Origin: Streptomyces olivochromogenes
GTDB lineage: Bacteria > Actinomycetota > Actinomycetes > Streptomycetales > Streptomycetaceae
Direction of reading: 5' to 3'
Length of the DNA stretch: 64,000 nucleotides
Assembly: GCF_021538895.1 (NCBI RefSeq)
Contig: NZ_JADDRL010000003.1
Coordinates: forward strand, 1 to 64,000
Both the position numbers and the translations under genes were made by a program. Under the pieces are notes generated by a model that saw only the letters and a program-made list of their open reading frames with translations, made no database searches and had not been told where the DNA came from. Shown here piece by piece: positions 9,793 through 18,796 of the stretch. Each line of letters starts with the position of its first letter. The stretch's first letter is position 1.

Positions 9793-9803
9793 GGCACGGT
9801 CCG

Positions 9804-11201
9804 TCACACGGTGCGCGCGTCCGCCGCCCGGGACGCGGCGGTCTCCGGTCCGGCCAGGGCCTGCCCGTCGCCCGCGACGTCGGCGAGGTCGCGGTGCCGG
9901 GTCTCCCGGGCGACGCCCACGGCGACCAGCGTCAGCACCGACGCCGCGATGACGTACAGCGCGATCGGCGTCGAACTGCCGTAGTCCGACAGCAGCGCGG
10001 TGGCGATGAGCGGCGCGGGCGCGCCGGCCGCGACGGAGGCGAACTGGGCGCCGATGGAGGCGCCGGAGTAGCGCATCCGGGTCGCGAACATCTCCGAGAA
10101 GAAGGCGGCCTGGGGCGCGTACATCGCGCCGTGCAGCACCAGTCCCACGGTCACGGCCAGCACCAGGTTCCCGAAGGAGCCGGTGTCGACGAGCGAGAAG
10201 AACGGGAACATCCACAGACCGATCCCGGCCGCGCCCAGCAGGTACACGGGCCGGCGTCCCACCCGGTCCGACAGCGCGCCCCAGGCCGGAATCACCGCGA
10301 AGTGCACGGCGGAGCCGATGAGTACGGCGTTCAGCGCCGTCTGCTTGGAGACGCCGGCGGAGGTGGTGGCGTAGACGAGGATGAAGGCGGTGATGACGTA
10401 GTAGCTGATGTTCTCCGCCATGCGCGCGCCCATCGCCACGAGCACGTCCCGCCAGTGGTGCCGCAGCACGGAGACGAGCGGCAGCTTCTCGGCATCCCCG
10501 TCGTGCGCCGCCCGGCGGGCCTCGGCCCGCTCCCGCGCCTCCTGGAAGACCGGTGATTCATCGACAGAGAGCCGAATCCACAAACCGACGACGACCAGGA
10601 CACCGGACAGCAGGAACGGGATCCGCCAGCCCCAGCTGCCGAAGGCCTCGTCCGACAGCACGGCGGTGAGCAGCGACAGCACACCGGTCGCCAGCAGTTG
10701 ACCGGCCGGCGCGCCCGTCTGCGGCCACGACGCCCAGAACCCGCGCCGCCGGGCGTCCCCGTGCTCCGACACCAGCAGGACGGCCCCGCCCCACTCGCCG
10801 CCGAGCGCGAAGCCCTGCACCAGACGCAGGGCCGTCAGCAGCACCGGTGCGGCGCTGCCGACGCTCGCGTGCGTCGGCAGCAGGCCGATCGCGAACGTCG
10901 CCCCGCCCATCAGCAGCAGACTCAGGACCAGCAGCTTCTTCCGCCCGAGCCGGTCACCGTAGTGCCCGAACACCAGCGCGCCGAGCGGGCGGGCGGCGAA
11001 GCCGACCGCGTACGTCAGGAACGACAGCAGGGTTCCGACGAGCGGGTCGGAGTCCGGAAAGAACAGCTTGTTGAACACGAGCGCGGCTGCGGAGCCGTAC
11101 AGGAAGAAGTCGTACCACTCGATGGTGGTGCCGATGAGGCTGGCGGCGACGATGCGCTTGAGGTTCACGGGTGGTGGGGGAGCGGTGGTTCCGGAGGCCA
11201 T
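9804..11201 (-). CDS. MHS-family metabolite:H+ symporter (MFS)
   Basis: 465 aa from ATG 11201, with GAGGAAG placed 9 bases before it; a longer frame to 11249 lacks this support. Twelve membrane helices are visible, with the MHS hallmark TIEWYDFFLYG near residue 25, the MFS loop GHYGDRLGRKK, and LRLVQGFALGGEWGGA. MHS proteins import carboxylates or related metabolites with protons. It is convergent with the PucR-type regulator and probably co-functions with the nearby dehydrogenase. Confidence 0.85.
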   Translation of the reverse strand: MASGTTAPPPPVNLKRIVAASLIGTTIEWYDFFLYGSAAALVFNKLFFPDSDPLVGTLLSFLTYAVGFAARPLGALVFGHYGDRLGRKKLLVLSLLLMGGATFAIGLLPTHASVGSAAPVLLTALRLVQGFALGGEWGGAVLLVSEHGDARRRGFWASWPQTGAPAGQLLATGVLSLLTAVLSDEAFGSWGWRIPFLLSGVLVVVGLWIRLSVDESPVFQEARERAEARRAAHDGDAEKLPLVSVLRHHWRDVLVAMGARMAENISYYVITAFILVYATTSAGVSKQTALNAVLIGSAVHFAVIPAWGALSDRVGRRPVYLLGAAGIGLWMFPFFSLVDTGSFGNLVLAVTVGLVLHGAMYAPQAAFFSEMFATRMRYSGASIGAQFASVAAGAPAPLIATALLSDYGSSTPIALYVIAASVLTLVAVGVARETRHRDLADVAGDGQALAGPETAASRAADARTV

Positions 11202-11384
11202 GTGCGCCACTTCCTCGTGTGCGGTGGGGACGGGTACGTGTCGGCACACCGTAGGAAGACGCAGGTCAGGCGCACATGTGGTGGGGCAACATAGTTCGAG
11301 GGTTGGCTATGCGTGCGGCCACCATGCCGGCTCACGCAAGGGCGGCTCAGGCGGCTCGCTCCACGGCTCACCGGCGTACAGGCG

Positions 11385-11640
11385 CAGGTCGTCCTGGACG
11401 ACTTCGGGACCGTGTTCGCCGATCTTCCCGCCAAACCGGCAAAGGCCGCGGAATGCCTCGCAGGGCTATCTGTGGGCGGTCCTCGGCGACCCCGAGCACG
11501 ACGCAAGGTGGCGGGCCGCGCACTGCGTCCGGCTCCTCGTCGAACTCGGCTGCAATGAAGAACTCGACGCGCTGCGGCGCTTCGCGCTGGACACTCTTGA
11601 CGTGGCCCCGTTCCACGACGCCACTTGGTGGTGCCCTGGC
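11385..11640 (+). pseudogene. Decayed fragment of a HEAT-repeat-type protein
   Basis: Two adjacent frames give short coherent stretches, VLDDFGTVFADLPAKPA and then, after a frameshift, LWAVLGDPEHDARWRAAHC followed by an ALDTLDVAPFHD segment. They resemble the C-terminal helical repeats of large Streptomyces ATP-binding regulators. No intact start, stop or continuation exists. Identity is tentative. The rest of 11202-11876 shows nothing I can name; it marks the left edge of the cluster. Confidence 0.3.
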
Positions 11641-11876
11641 GGGTGCGCCTGGCCGCGACCGCACCAGTTCCGGCCGGCGTGTCATGGCCGCGCTGTGGAC
11701 CTTCGCCATCAGGGCGCTTCACCTGCACGGACGCGACGACACCGCCGAAGCCCCCGCCGGGCAGCACGACAGGCAGAACACCCGTTCCACATCCTCGGAT
11801 TCACCTCATGATGTTGGAACGGCCGTGCTTGCGGACCACTGCATGCGGAGCGGACCGGGAATGGTCTGCGCGGTGT

Positions 11877-11894
11877 TGTCTCGCCGGCGAGACA
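11877..11894. promoter_or_regulatory. 18-bp palindrome, copy 1 (perfect)
   Basis: TGTCTCGCCGGCGAGACA, a perfect inverted repeat in a non-coding stretch 103 bases before the small leader start at 11998. As in copies 3 and 4, an ATG trinucleotide follows 8 bases after the right arm. Likely an operator for a dimeric regulator that is not encoded in this window. Confidence 0.65.
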
Positions 11895-11997
11895 GGCACA
11901 GCATGGGGAGGGCCTGCGAGGGTTATCGCGTGCCGCGGCGAAGTGGTGTCGGCCGCCGTTCGGATGTCGAGTGTCGGATTGTTTGCACAGGAGAGTC

Positions 11998-12066
11998 ATG
12001 GCGAACCCAGTTCGAGGATCAGGGAGATGGCCGATGAGTCGCGGCAGAGAGGCGGCCAGCAGGTGA
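11998..12066 (+). pseudogene. MbtH start remnant acting as a 22-codon leader ORF
   Basis: The strong site CACAGGAGAGtcATG opens a 22-codon frame beginning MANP. Removing one A at about 12008 would give MANPFEDQ, the canonical MbtH opening, so this is a frameshifted, truncated mbtH. The upstream CACAGGAGAG is shared with the intact mbtH at 29525. The frame ends in TGA overlapping the GTG at 12063 (GTGA), so it may now couple translation to the carrier protein. Confidence 0.6.
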
Positions 12067-12485
12067 CGATCGGCATCGGCGACGGCCTCCCGGCCGTCCG
12101 CGGCTATCTCGACGGGCTGATCCGGGCGCGACTGACCAGCCCGTTCAGCTGGGACGTCCCGTTGGTCTCGCTCGGGTTCGACTCGCTCAAGGCCATCGAG
12201 CTGTGGAGCCGGCTGCGGACCGACCTCGGTGTGGACGTCCCGGTTGGCGAGCTGCTGAACCTCACCCTGGATGGCCTGACGGCGCGGGTGCGGGCGGAAG
12301 GTGGGTCTGTCGCCGCGTTCGCTGCCGGACCGGTTGCCGGCGGACCCGCCGGGGCAGACCTCGACGACGCCTCTCCGGAGGCGGCCGCGCAGCTGCTGGC
12401 GACCCTCGACGGCCTGGACGACGCGGAGATGGAGCGCCTGGCGGCCGGACTCGGACCCGGATCCGAGACAACGCCCGCGGACTGA
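12063..12485 (+). CDS. Discrete acyl/peptidyl carrier protein with C-terminal docking-like tail
   Basis: 140 aa from GTG 12063, chosen because it overlaps the leader stop as GTGA; an in-frame ATG at 12027 is the alternative. The phosphopantetheine site is Ser in GFDSLKAIEL (about residue 39), followed by a normal helix III. After an Ala/Gly linker the tail SPEAAAQLLATLDGLDDAEM closely resembles the C terminus of the discrete AT at 33702-35108, suggesting a common docking or interaction helix. Which acyl group it carries is not visible. Its promoter region has palindrome copy 1. Confidence 0.8.
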   Translation: MTIGIGDGLPAVRGYLDGLIRARLTSPFSWDVPLVSLGFDSLKAIELWSRLRTDLGVDVPVGELLNLTLDGLTARVRAEGGSVAAFAAGPVAGGPAGADLDDASPEAAAQLLATLDGLDDAEMERLAAGLGPGSETTPAD

Positions 12486-12535
12486 GCTCGGCCTCCCCGA
12501 CACGGGCCGTCCATCGTTCGTGCGGGCCGACGACC

Positions 12536-13664
12536 TGTGCGGTGCTCAAGGCTCTACTGGTGAATCTGGCGATCCCGCTTGCCGCGTCGTCCTGCTCAAG
12601 TCATCGACGCCGGAAGTCGCGATCCTGTCAAGCCTCGGCGTGCTGCCGTTCCTGCTCTTCTCCCTCCCGGCCGGTGTCGTAGTCGACCGCCTCGCCAAGC
12701 ACAAGCTGATGATGTGGTGCGACATCGGTCGCTTGCTGCTCCCCGGCGACGAGCGAATGGACGCCAACGGGAAGCCGGGCACGACGGCGTCGTTCGCGGA
12801 ATTCGCCGGGCCGTCGATCGGTGGCGGGCTCGTCGGGCTGCTCGGCGTCGCGCGCGCGATCTGCGCGGATGCGGCCACGTATGCGTTGTCAGCGTTTGTC
12901 AGCGTTTGTCAGCTTTGTCACTGTTCCTGATCCGCAAGCCGGCGCCCGAGCCGCGCGCCGAGGACCGGAAGATGAAGCGGGAGATCGCCGACCGGTTCGG
13001 ATTCGTCGTCAAGCACCCGATTCTGCGCAATGTGGTGTGCTCCATGAGCACGTTCAACTTCCTCGGCTCGATGATCGGCGCAGTGGAGATCGTCTTCCTG
13101 GTCCCGGTGCTGCACGTCACCCCCGCGGGCGTCGGCCTCGTCTTCTCGGTGTCGGCGGTCGGCGGTCGGCGGCATGATCGGCGGGCTGGCGGCCGGACGC
13201 CTGTCGAACCGGATCGGCAGCGCGCGGATCATCCGGGTCTCGGCGCTCGTCCTCGGCATTCCGACCTTCGCGCTGCCGATGGCGTCGCCGGGCTGGGGCG
13301 TGCTGCTGTTCGTGGGCGGCACCTTCTACTTGCCCAGGGATCGTCTTCAACGCCGCGCAGGTCACCTGTCGTCAGTCGATCACGCCGCCGGAGCCGCTGG
13401 CCCGGCTGGCCCGGGTGAACGCCGGCGTGCGCTTCGTCACCTGGGGCCGGATGCCGGTCGGTGTGGTCGTCGGCGGCATGCTGGGCACGGCGGTGGGGTC
13501 CGTGAAACGCTATGGGTCTCGGTGATCGGTTGCTGGTGTGCGGGGTTGTAGGTGTTCTTCTCGCCGCCGCGGAGGATGCGGGACCTGGACATGATCGAGG
13601 AGGCCCGGTCGGACGAATCGGCGGTTGCCGGGTCCGAGGCCGCGCCGGCCATCGCCGTAACTTG
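12536..13664 (+). pseudogene. Decayed MFS exporter
   Basis: Pieces of one MFS protein appear in order but in different frames: LPFLLFSLPAGVVVDRL, then after an internal loss of roughly 80 residues FAEFAGPSIGGGLVGLLG, ADAATYALSAF, HPILRNVVCSMSTFNFLGS, LAAGRLSNRIGSARIIR, and finally RETLWVSVIGCWCAGL and a polar tail ending at a TGA near 13664. The order matches the intact exporter at 56820-58127. At least three frameshifts and an in-frame stop make it non-functional. Confidence 0.75.
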
Positions 13665-13698
13665 ACCGCCCAAATACACATCCCGTTGTGGAGCCTCG

Positions 13699-14616
13699 AT
13701 GAGTTCCTCCTCTGTCTTCCTGAGCGGACCGCAGTACGTGCTGGGGGAGATCGCGTCGCACCATACGGAGACTCCGGATCTGGAGGCGCGGGCCGGTGAA
13801 CTAGGGGTGCCGTATGCCCCGGAGCTCTGGGGCTGGGGCCATGTGCACCGGAGCCACAAGTCGCTGGAGGACCTGGCGGTCGATGCGGGCAAGGCGACTC
13901 TCCGCGCCGCCGGCGTCGACCCCTCCTCCGTCGACGCACTGGTGCTGTGCTGCACCAGTTTTCCAGGGGGGCCGGACAGCCACGGCAGTTTCGTGCGGAC
14001 CATCTCGGAGGGGTTGGGAACGCGTGAGACCGACTTCCTCGGCATCACGCTCGACCGATGCACGAACCTGCTGGCGGGCCTGCGAGTCGCCGAGGCCTTC
14101 GTAGCTGCCGGAATCCATCGGCGGGTCCTGGTCATCACCACCGACAGAGTCACTGTCGAGGCGGAAAGACTGGCCAAGTTCGCCCTGTTCAGCGATGGCG
14201 CGGCCGGTGTGCTGGTGTCGGACACCGACGGGGAGTACGAGATCGTCGCAAGTGCCGCAGCGCACGAGCTGAAGGACCTGGACTGGTCGAACCAGATCAG
14301 TCCGGACCTCTCCCGCCGCGTGAACACGCAGCTGATGAAACGTGCATCCATCGGAATCGACCAGGTCGACATCCTCATGCACGCCAATATCTTCGAAGCC
14401 ATCATCGTGATGAAAGAGCTTCAGGCGGGGTTCGCCGCAGCGCAGTTGTATACAGACAACATCGCACGGGTAGGCCACTGCTTCGCCGCTGACCCAATCA
14501 TCAACCTGACGGACCTCGCAGCAGCCGGTCGCCTTCGCGACAACGGCCACTACCTGCTGGCCGCCTCAGTTCCTGGAGTACGGTACGGGGTTCTGCTCCG
14601 CAAGCAGACGCGCTAG
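13699..14616 (+). CDS. KAS III-like (FabH-fold) condensing enzyme or acyltransferase
   Basis: 305 aa from ATG 13699. The fold is FabH-like: nucleophile Cys in LDRCTNLLAG (about residue 118), His in MHANIFEA (about 231), but the position of the usual Asn (GNTSAAS) reads GHCFAADP. CHN is thus CHH, which in pathway-specific KAS III homologues often goes with acyl transfer rather than decarboxylative condensation. The likely donor or acceptor is the carrier protein at 12063. It follows the decayed exporter by 35 bp with no clear own operator. Confidence 0.75.
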   Translation: MSSSSVFLSGPQYVLGEIASHHTETPDLEARAGELGVPYAPELWGWGHVHRSHKSLEDLAVDAGKATLRAAGVDPSSVDALVLCCTSFPGGPDSHGSFVRTISEGLGTRETDFLGITLDRCTNLLAGLRVAEAFVAAGIHRRVLVITTDRVTVEAERLAKFALFSDGAAGVLVSDTDGEYEIVASAAAHELKDLDWSNQISPDLSRRVNTQLMKRASIGIDQVDILMHANIFEAIIVMKELQAGFAAAQLYTDNIARVGHCFAADPIINLTDLAAAGRLRDNGHYLLAASVPGVRYGVLLRKQTR

Positions 14617-14655
14617 CACTCGAACCGGAATTTTCGGAATGGTCGGCGGGGGCGT

Positions 14656-14673
14656 TGTCTCGCTGGCGAGACA
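14656..14673. promoter_or_regulatory. 18-bp palindrome, copy 2 (one mismatch)
   Basis: TGTCTCGCTGGCGAGACA, one base off the perfect palindrome, about 400 bases before the acyl-CoA-dehydrogenase-like gene. It shares the right flank GGCGTCGG with copy 5. Confidence 0.6.
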
Positions 14674-15074
14674 GGCGTCGGCCGACACATCGCAGCAAAC
14701 TCATGGAGAAGACGGCCGGCGGAGCGCGGATGCTGCGGTCGTACGGTTTCCGACACCAGACGATCATCAGGTTCCGTGCCTTCTTGCCGAATCCCCGCCA
14801 CGAGGTGATCAACCGACATCGGCGAAGTGAGGATGCGCCCAGTGATCCACGATTTCGCCGTCTGTCATGCCCGTGAGTCCGCGACCGTCGTCGTCTCCTG
14901 ATGGGGAGGAGGCCCGTCACGGCGCCGACATCGGCGTGGTGCCGCGAGAGGGCGGCGGATTCTGGCGGGGCCGCGCTTCGGTTGCGTAGGTTTCATCGAG
15001 CATCGCCTGATCAAGGTGCCGCCGGGCTCGCGGCCGTCCCGACCGATGCTGACCTGCGAATCTGAGAGGGCGAC
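14674..15074. other. Non-coding leader with no recognisable gene
   Basis: Short open frames occur on both strands but none shows a conserved motif or codon bias. The stretch probably holds the promoter for the flavoprotein gene at 15075 and may be a scar of lost DNA. Confidence 0.4.
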
Positions 15075-16310
15075 ATGACTCACGTGCTGTTCAGTGGTCT
15101 CGATGAGGGCATCCTGGCGTTGCCGTTCTACGAGGAGCAGCACCGCACGTTGGCCGTGGAGCTCGCCGACTGGTGCGCCGGCCACGCCGGCCTGTGGTCA
15201 CGTCCTCTGGAGCAGACCCCGGAGAAGGCAGGCAGGGAGATCCTGAGCGCGCTCGGCTCCGCCGGATGGCTGGGATTCCTCGATCCCGCGAACGGGTCCG
15301 CCGCCGGTGACTACCGCTCGATCTGTCTGGCCAGGGAGATCCTTGCGTACGCCGACGATCTGGCGGACTTCGCCTTCTCCATCCAAGCGCTGTCGGCGAC
15401 CACGATCGTCCAGTACGGAAACAGTGAGCAGCAGCAGGAGTATCTGCCGCGCATGGCGTCGGGCGAGGTGACGGGATCGTTCGCGATCTCGGAGGAGGAG
15501 GCCGGCTCCGACATCTCGGCAGTCGGTCTGACCGCCGACCGAGTGTCCGACGGCTATCTGTTGAACGGCCGAAAGGCCTGGATCGCCAATGCCGGCATCG
15601 CGGATCTGCACTGCGTGATCGCGCGAACGGGTGGGGGACCCGGTGCGCTGGGGCTCACGGCGTTTCTGGTGCCGGCGCGAACGCCTGGAGTCCGGGTGCT
15701 GGAGAAGGTGCGGTTGGTTGCTCCGCGCTCGTTCGGACACCTGGCCTTCGAAGACTGCCTGGTCCCCGAATCGAGCGTCCTCGGACGCCCCGGACAGGGG
15801 TTCGTGGTCGCGACGGACCTGCTGGAGCGATTCCGGATGACGGTGGGGGCGGCCGCGGTGGGGTTCGCGCGGCGCGCTGCCGACGCGGCAGTCCAGCGGG
15901 CCCGTGAGCGGCGGGTGTACGGCGGCAAGCTGATGGACCTTCAGCTTGTGAAGGGTGCGCTTGCCGACATGGAAACAAAGCTGAACTACTCCGCGATGTT
16001 GGTCGCGCGGGCCGCGTGGGAGCTCGACCACGGGAACCCCGGCTACGCGAAGCACTCGAGTATCGCCAAGTTGGCCGCCACCGAGGCCGCACAGGAGATC
16101 GTCGACGCTGCCGTCCAGATCCACGGGGCAGCCGGCCTGGTTGCCGACAGCGTCCCCGAGCGCTTGTACCGGCAGGTCAGGTCCCTGCGTATCTACGAGG
16201 GAGCGTCCGAGGTCCAGAAGATGATCATCGCGGACGCGCTGGGACGACGGCCGCCCGCGGGCCGATCCCGAGCGGCATCCGGACGCAAGTCAAGTCGAGT
16301 GGAGCGCTGA
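15075..16310 (+). CDS. Acyl-CoA dehydrogenase-like flavoprotein, predicted to oxidise the ACP-bound hydrazine unit
   Basis: 411 aa from ATG 15075 after GAGAGGGCGAC. The full acyl-CoA dehydrogenase fold is visible: FAISEEEAGSD (FAD loop), WIANAG, and the catalytic base Glu in IYEGASEVQK (about residue 383). Family members in secondary clusters act on carrier-protein-bound substrates. Its placement directly before the hydrazine genes suggests two-electron oxidation of hydrazinoacetyl-ACP to a hydrazone or azo level, as proposed for triacsin and azaserine pathways; this is inference. A basic C-terminal tail (RSRAASGRKSSR) is unusual. Confidence 0.8.
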   Translation: MTHVLFSGLDEGILALPFYEEQHRTLAVELADWCAGHAGLWSRPLEQTPEKAGREILSALGSAGWLGFLDPANGSAAGDYRSICLAREILAYADDLADFAFSIQALSATTIVQYGNSEQQQEYLPRMASGEVTGSFAISEEEAGSDISAVGLTADRVSDGYLLNGRKAWIANAGIADLHCVIARTGGGPGALGLTAFLVPARTPGVRVLEKVRLVAPRSFGHLAFEDCLVPESSVLGRPGQGFVVATDLLERFRMTVGAAAVGFARRAADAAVQRARERRVYGGKLMDLQLVKGALADMETKLNYSAMLVARAAWELDHGNPGYAKHSSIAKLAATEAAQEIVDAAVQIHGAAGLVADSVPERLYRQVRSLRIYEGASEVQKMIIADALGRRPPAGRSRAASGRKSSRVER

Positions 16311-16420
16311 CTTGTCCTCCCCTGTCGTAGCAATGACACGGGCAGATCCGTACCCATACATCCTGGCTCACCCTGGCTGCCGGGTACGGAAAGACATTTG
16401 ATGCATACACGGGGAGAGCC

Positions 16421-17716
16421 ATGAGTGACCAACAGCACTACGAGTGTGTCGGCGTCGGCGTCGGCCCTGCGAACCTGAGTCTTGCATCTCTGTTGCACGG
16501 TTGTCCGGGGCTGCCGAATCTCTTCCTTGAGAAGCGTGAGGAGTTCGGTTGGCATGATGGACAGCAGATCCCCGATGCGACCCTCCAGGTGTCCATTTTC
16601 AAGGATCTGGTGAGCCTGTCGGACCCGACCAGTCCCTTTTCGTTCCTCTCCTACCTGAAGGACAAAGGGCGGATCTACCACTTCATCAATGCTCAGTTCA
16701 GCGCGGTGCCGCGGCAGGAGTTCCGCAACTACCTGGAATGGGCGAGCCGGCGCAACCAGAACGTGGTGTTCGGCGAGGAGGTCGTGTCCGTCGACTTCGA
16801 CGGCGTATTCGTTCTGCGTACCAACCGGCGCACTGTCACGGCGAACAACGTGTCCATCGGCATCGGCAGCCATGCCTGGGTGCCGGCGGCGGCCCGTGAC
16901 CACCTCGGCCTCACTCAGTTCCACGTCAGCGAATTCGTGCCTCTCAGCCGCGACTTGGCGGGGAAGAGGGTCTGCGTGGTCGGCGGTGGCCAGTCGGGCG
17001 CCGAGGCGTTCCTCGACCTCATCTCGCGGCCGTCCGCCGAGCGGCCGCGCCGGGTCTCGTGGGTGTCGCGCCGCCGCAACTTCTACCCCATCGACGACTC
17101 GCCCTTCACCAACGACTTCTACATGCCCGGCTACTCGGACTACTTCGCCCGGCTGGACCAGGGGACGCGCGAATCGTTCAACCGGGAGCACGTCCTCACC
17201 AGTGACGGCATCTCCGAGAGCACACTCCGCGAGATCTACCAGCGTATCTACGCCGAGCGGTTCATCCACGGCAACCCCGACCTGGTCTCGCTGTACCCGA
17301 ACCGGAACGTGATCGCGGTCGCCGCCTCCGACAACGCGTGGTCGTTGAAGCTGTCCAACAGCAGCCATCCGGCGGTCCTCGGGCAGGTAGACGCCGACGT
17401 GGTGGTCTGGGCGACCGGATTCCGCACCGCCGCGCCCGACTTCCTCGCGCCGATCGCGGACCGACTCGAGCGCGAGGGCGACGAGTACCGCATCGACAGT
17501 GATTTCGCCGTCAGATGGGACGGTCCTTCGAACCGAAGCGTCTTCCTCCAGAACGCGGCACTGCGACAGCGTGGACTGGCGGACAAGAACCTCAGCCTGC
17601 TCGCCTGGCGGAGCCAGCGGATCATCGACCGCCTTCGATGCGTGCGCAGTGACGATCCGGCACCTTCGTTCATCGAATGGTCGGCGAAGCTCAGCCCGGA
17701 CGAGAGCGTGGGGTGA
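16421..17716 (+). CDS. L-lysine N6- (or ornithine N5-) hydroxylase
   Basis: 431 aa, SidA/IucD/PvdA family, with a good GGGGAG ribosome site. FAD motif GVGPANLSLA (residues 11-20), NADPH motif GGGQSGAEA (about 187-195) and the C-terminal ATGFR signature are intact. The enzyme N-hydroxylates a diamino acid side chain. With the next two genes it forms the trio known from s56-p1 (Spb38-40), where N6-hydroxylysine is joined to glycine; lysine is therefore the likely substrate. First gene of a long coupled operon. Confidence 0.88.
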   Translation: MSDQQHYECVGVGVGPANLSLASLLHGCPGLPNLFLEKREEFGWHDGQQIPDATLQVSIFKDLVSLSDPTSPFSFLSYLKDKGRIYHFINAQFSAVPRQEFRNYLEWASRRNQNVVFGEEVVSVDFDGVFVLRTNRRTVTANNVSIGIGSHAWVPAAARDHLGLTQFHVSEFVPLSRDLAGKRVCVVGGGQSGAEAFLDLISRPSAERPRRVSWVSRRRNFYPIDDSPFTNDFYMPGYSDYFARLDQGTRESFNREHVLTSDGISESTLREIYQRIYAERFIHGNPDLVSLYPNRNVIAVAASDNAWSLKLSNSSHPAVLGQVDADVVVWATGFRTAAPDFLAPIADRLEREGDEYRIDSDFAVRWDGPSNRSVFLQNAALRQRGLADKNLSLLAWRSQRIIDRLRCVRSDDPAPSFIEWSAKLSPDESVG

Positions 17717-17719
17717 ACC

Positions 17720-18796
17720 ATGACGCATGTCGACTTCGCAGTCGTGGGCGGCGGAATCATCGGGTGCACGATCGCACGGGAGCTGGTGCTTCGGGCTCCG
17801 AACGCCTCCGTGCTCGTGCTCGACCAAGACGCCGTCGGATCCGGAGCCAGCCGCCGCTCGGCCGGTCTGCACTTCCCCCGTGGCGCGACGGAGCGTGTCC
17901 GCCGCATGTCCAGCTACAGCCAGGCCTGCTACCGGGCTCTGCTGGACGCTGATCCGACTCTGCCGATCCACCCGGTTCCCATGCTGGTGGTGTCCGACCG
18001 CGCGAGCGCGGGCCAGGTGGAGACGGCCTACCTCGACGAGGCCCGGATGTCCCGGGTGGACGCGCTGCCGGACTGGCTGCCGCCACTGTCGGACGAGACG
18101 GCGGCCTGGAAGGGCGAGGGCTGCCAGTACGCCGACGTCGGCGCACTGGCCCGAGCACTGGCCCGGTCGCTGCGGCCGGGGACGAGTTTCCGGGACGGGG
18201 TCTGCGTCGCCGCCCTGGACCAGGCCGGGAACGGATACGAACTCGCGCTCGGCACCGGAGAACGCGTCACGGCCGACGCGGTCGTGCTCGCACCCGGCCC
18301 GTGGCTGGCCGCACCGGCCTGGCGGGAACGGCTCGCGCCCCTGGGCGCCAGAGTGAAGAAGGTCGTGGCGCTGCACATCGAACAGCCGCCCGCGGCCGAG
18401 GACGGAGTCGTCGTCTTCCATGACGAGGACGCGTTCCTGCTCCCACTCCACGAGCAGCGGCGCTGGCTCTTCAGCTACACCAGCCAGGTCTGGGACGTCG
18501 ACCCCGACCGGCTCACCGGCAGCGTCTCCGCGTCGGACCTCGCCGAGGCCCGCGAGGTGCTGATCCGCCGCGCCCCCCGCCTGGCCGACTCCGCCCGCAG
18601 CGGACGGGTGTTCTGCGATGCGTACAGCGCGGATCGGGAGCCTCTGGTGCGCGCACTGGACGAGGAGGGCCGGCTGGTGTTCGCGGGTGCTGCCAACGGC
18701 TCCGGCTACAGGCTCGCACCCGCCATCGCCGCGGAGGCAGCACACCTGCTCCGTACGGCCGTTCAGAACGTTTCCGAGCAAGGGAGCCACCCATGA
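17720..18796 (+). CDS. FAD-dependent amine oxidase (Spb39-like, DAO/glycine oxidase family)
   Basis: 358 aa, starting 3 bases after the hydroxylase stop. The N-terminal VVGGGIIGCTIARE is the GxGxxG FAD site; the C-terminal FAGAANGSGYRLAPAI matches the glycine/D-amino acid oxidase family. In the s56-p1 pathway the homologue cleaves the N-N linked lysine-glycine adduct oxidatively, releasing hydrazinoacetic acid and 2-aminoadipate semialdehyde. Function here rests on that gene context. Confidence 0.82.
   Translation: MTHVDFAVVGGGIIGCTIARELVLRAPNASVLVLDQDAVGSGASRRSAGLHFPRGATERVRRMSSYSQACYRALLDADPTLPIHPVPMLVVSDRASAGQVETAYLDEARMSRVDALPDWLPPLSDETAAWKGEGCQYADVGALARALARSLRPGTSFRDGVCVAALDQAGNGYELALGTGERVTADAVVLAPGPWLAAPAWRERLAPLGARVKKVVALHIEQPPAAEDGVVVFHDEDAFLLPLHEQRRWLFSYTSQVWDVDPDRLTGSVSASDLAEAREVLIRRAPRLADSARSGRVFCDAYSADREPLVRALDEEGRLVFAGAANGSGYRLAPAIAAEAAHLLRTAVQNVSEQGSHP

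Noticed and set aside
13437..14405. Reverse-strand frame opposite the KAS III gene
   Set aside because: Ser/Arg-rich antisense translation without conserved motifs; the forward KAS III motifs are clear.
14874..15060. Possible small gene between palindrome copy 2 and the flavoprotein
   Set aside because: Short frames only, no ribosome site followed by coherent protein sequence.
16421..18796. Piperazic acid pathway (ornithine N-hydroxylase type, KtzI/KtzT)
   Set aside because: No KtzT-like protein is present and the FAD oxidase plus cupin-MetRS fusion point to hydrazinoacetic acid instead.
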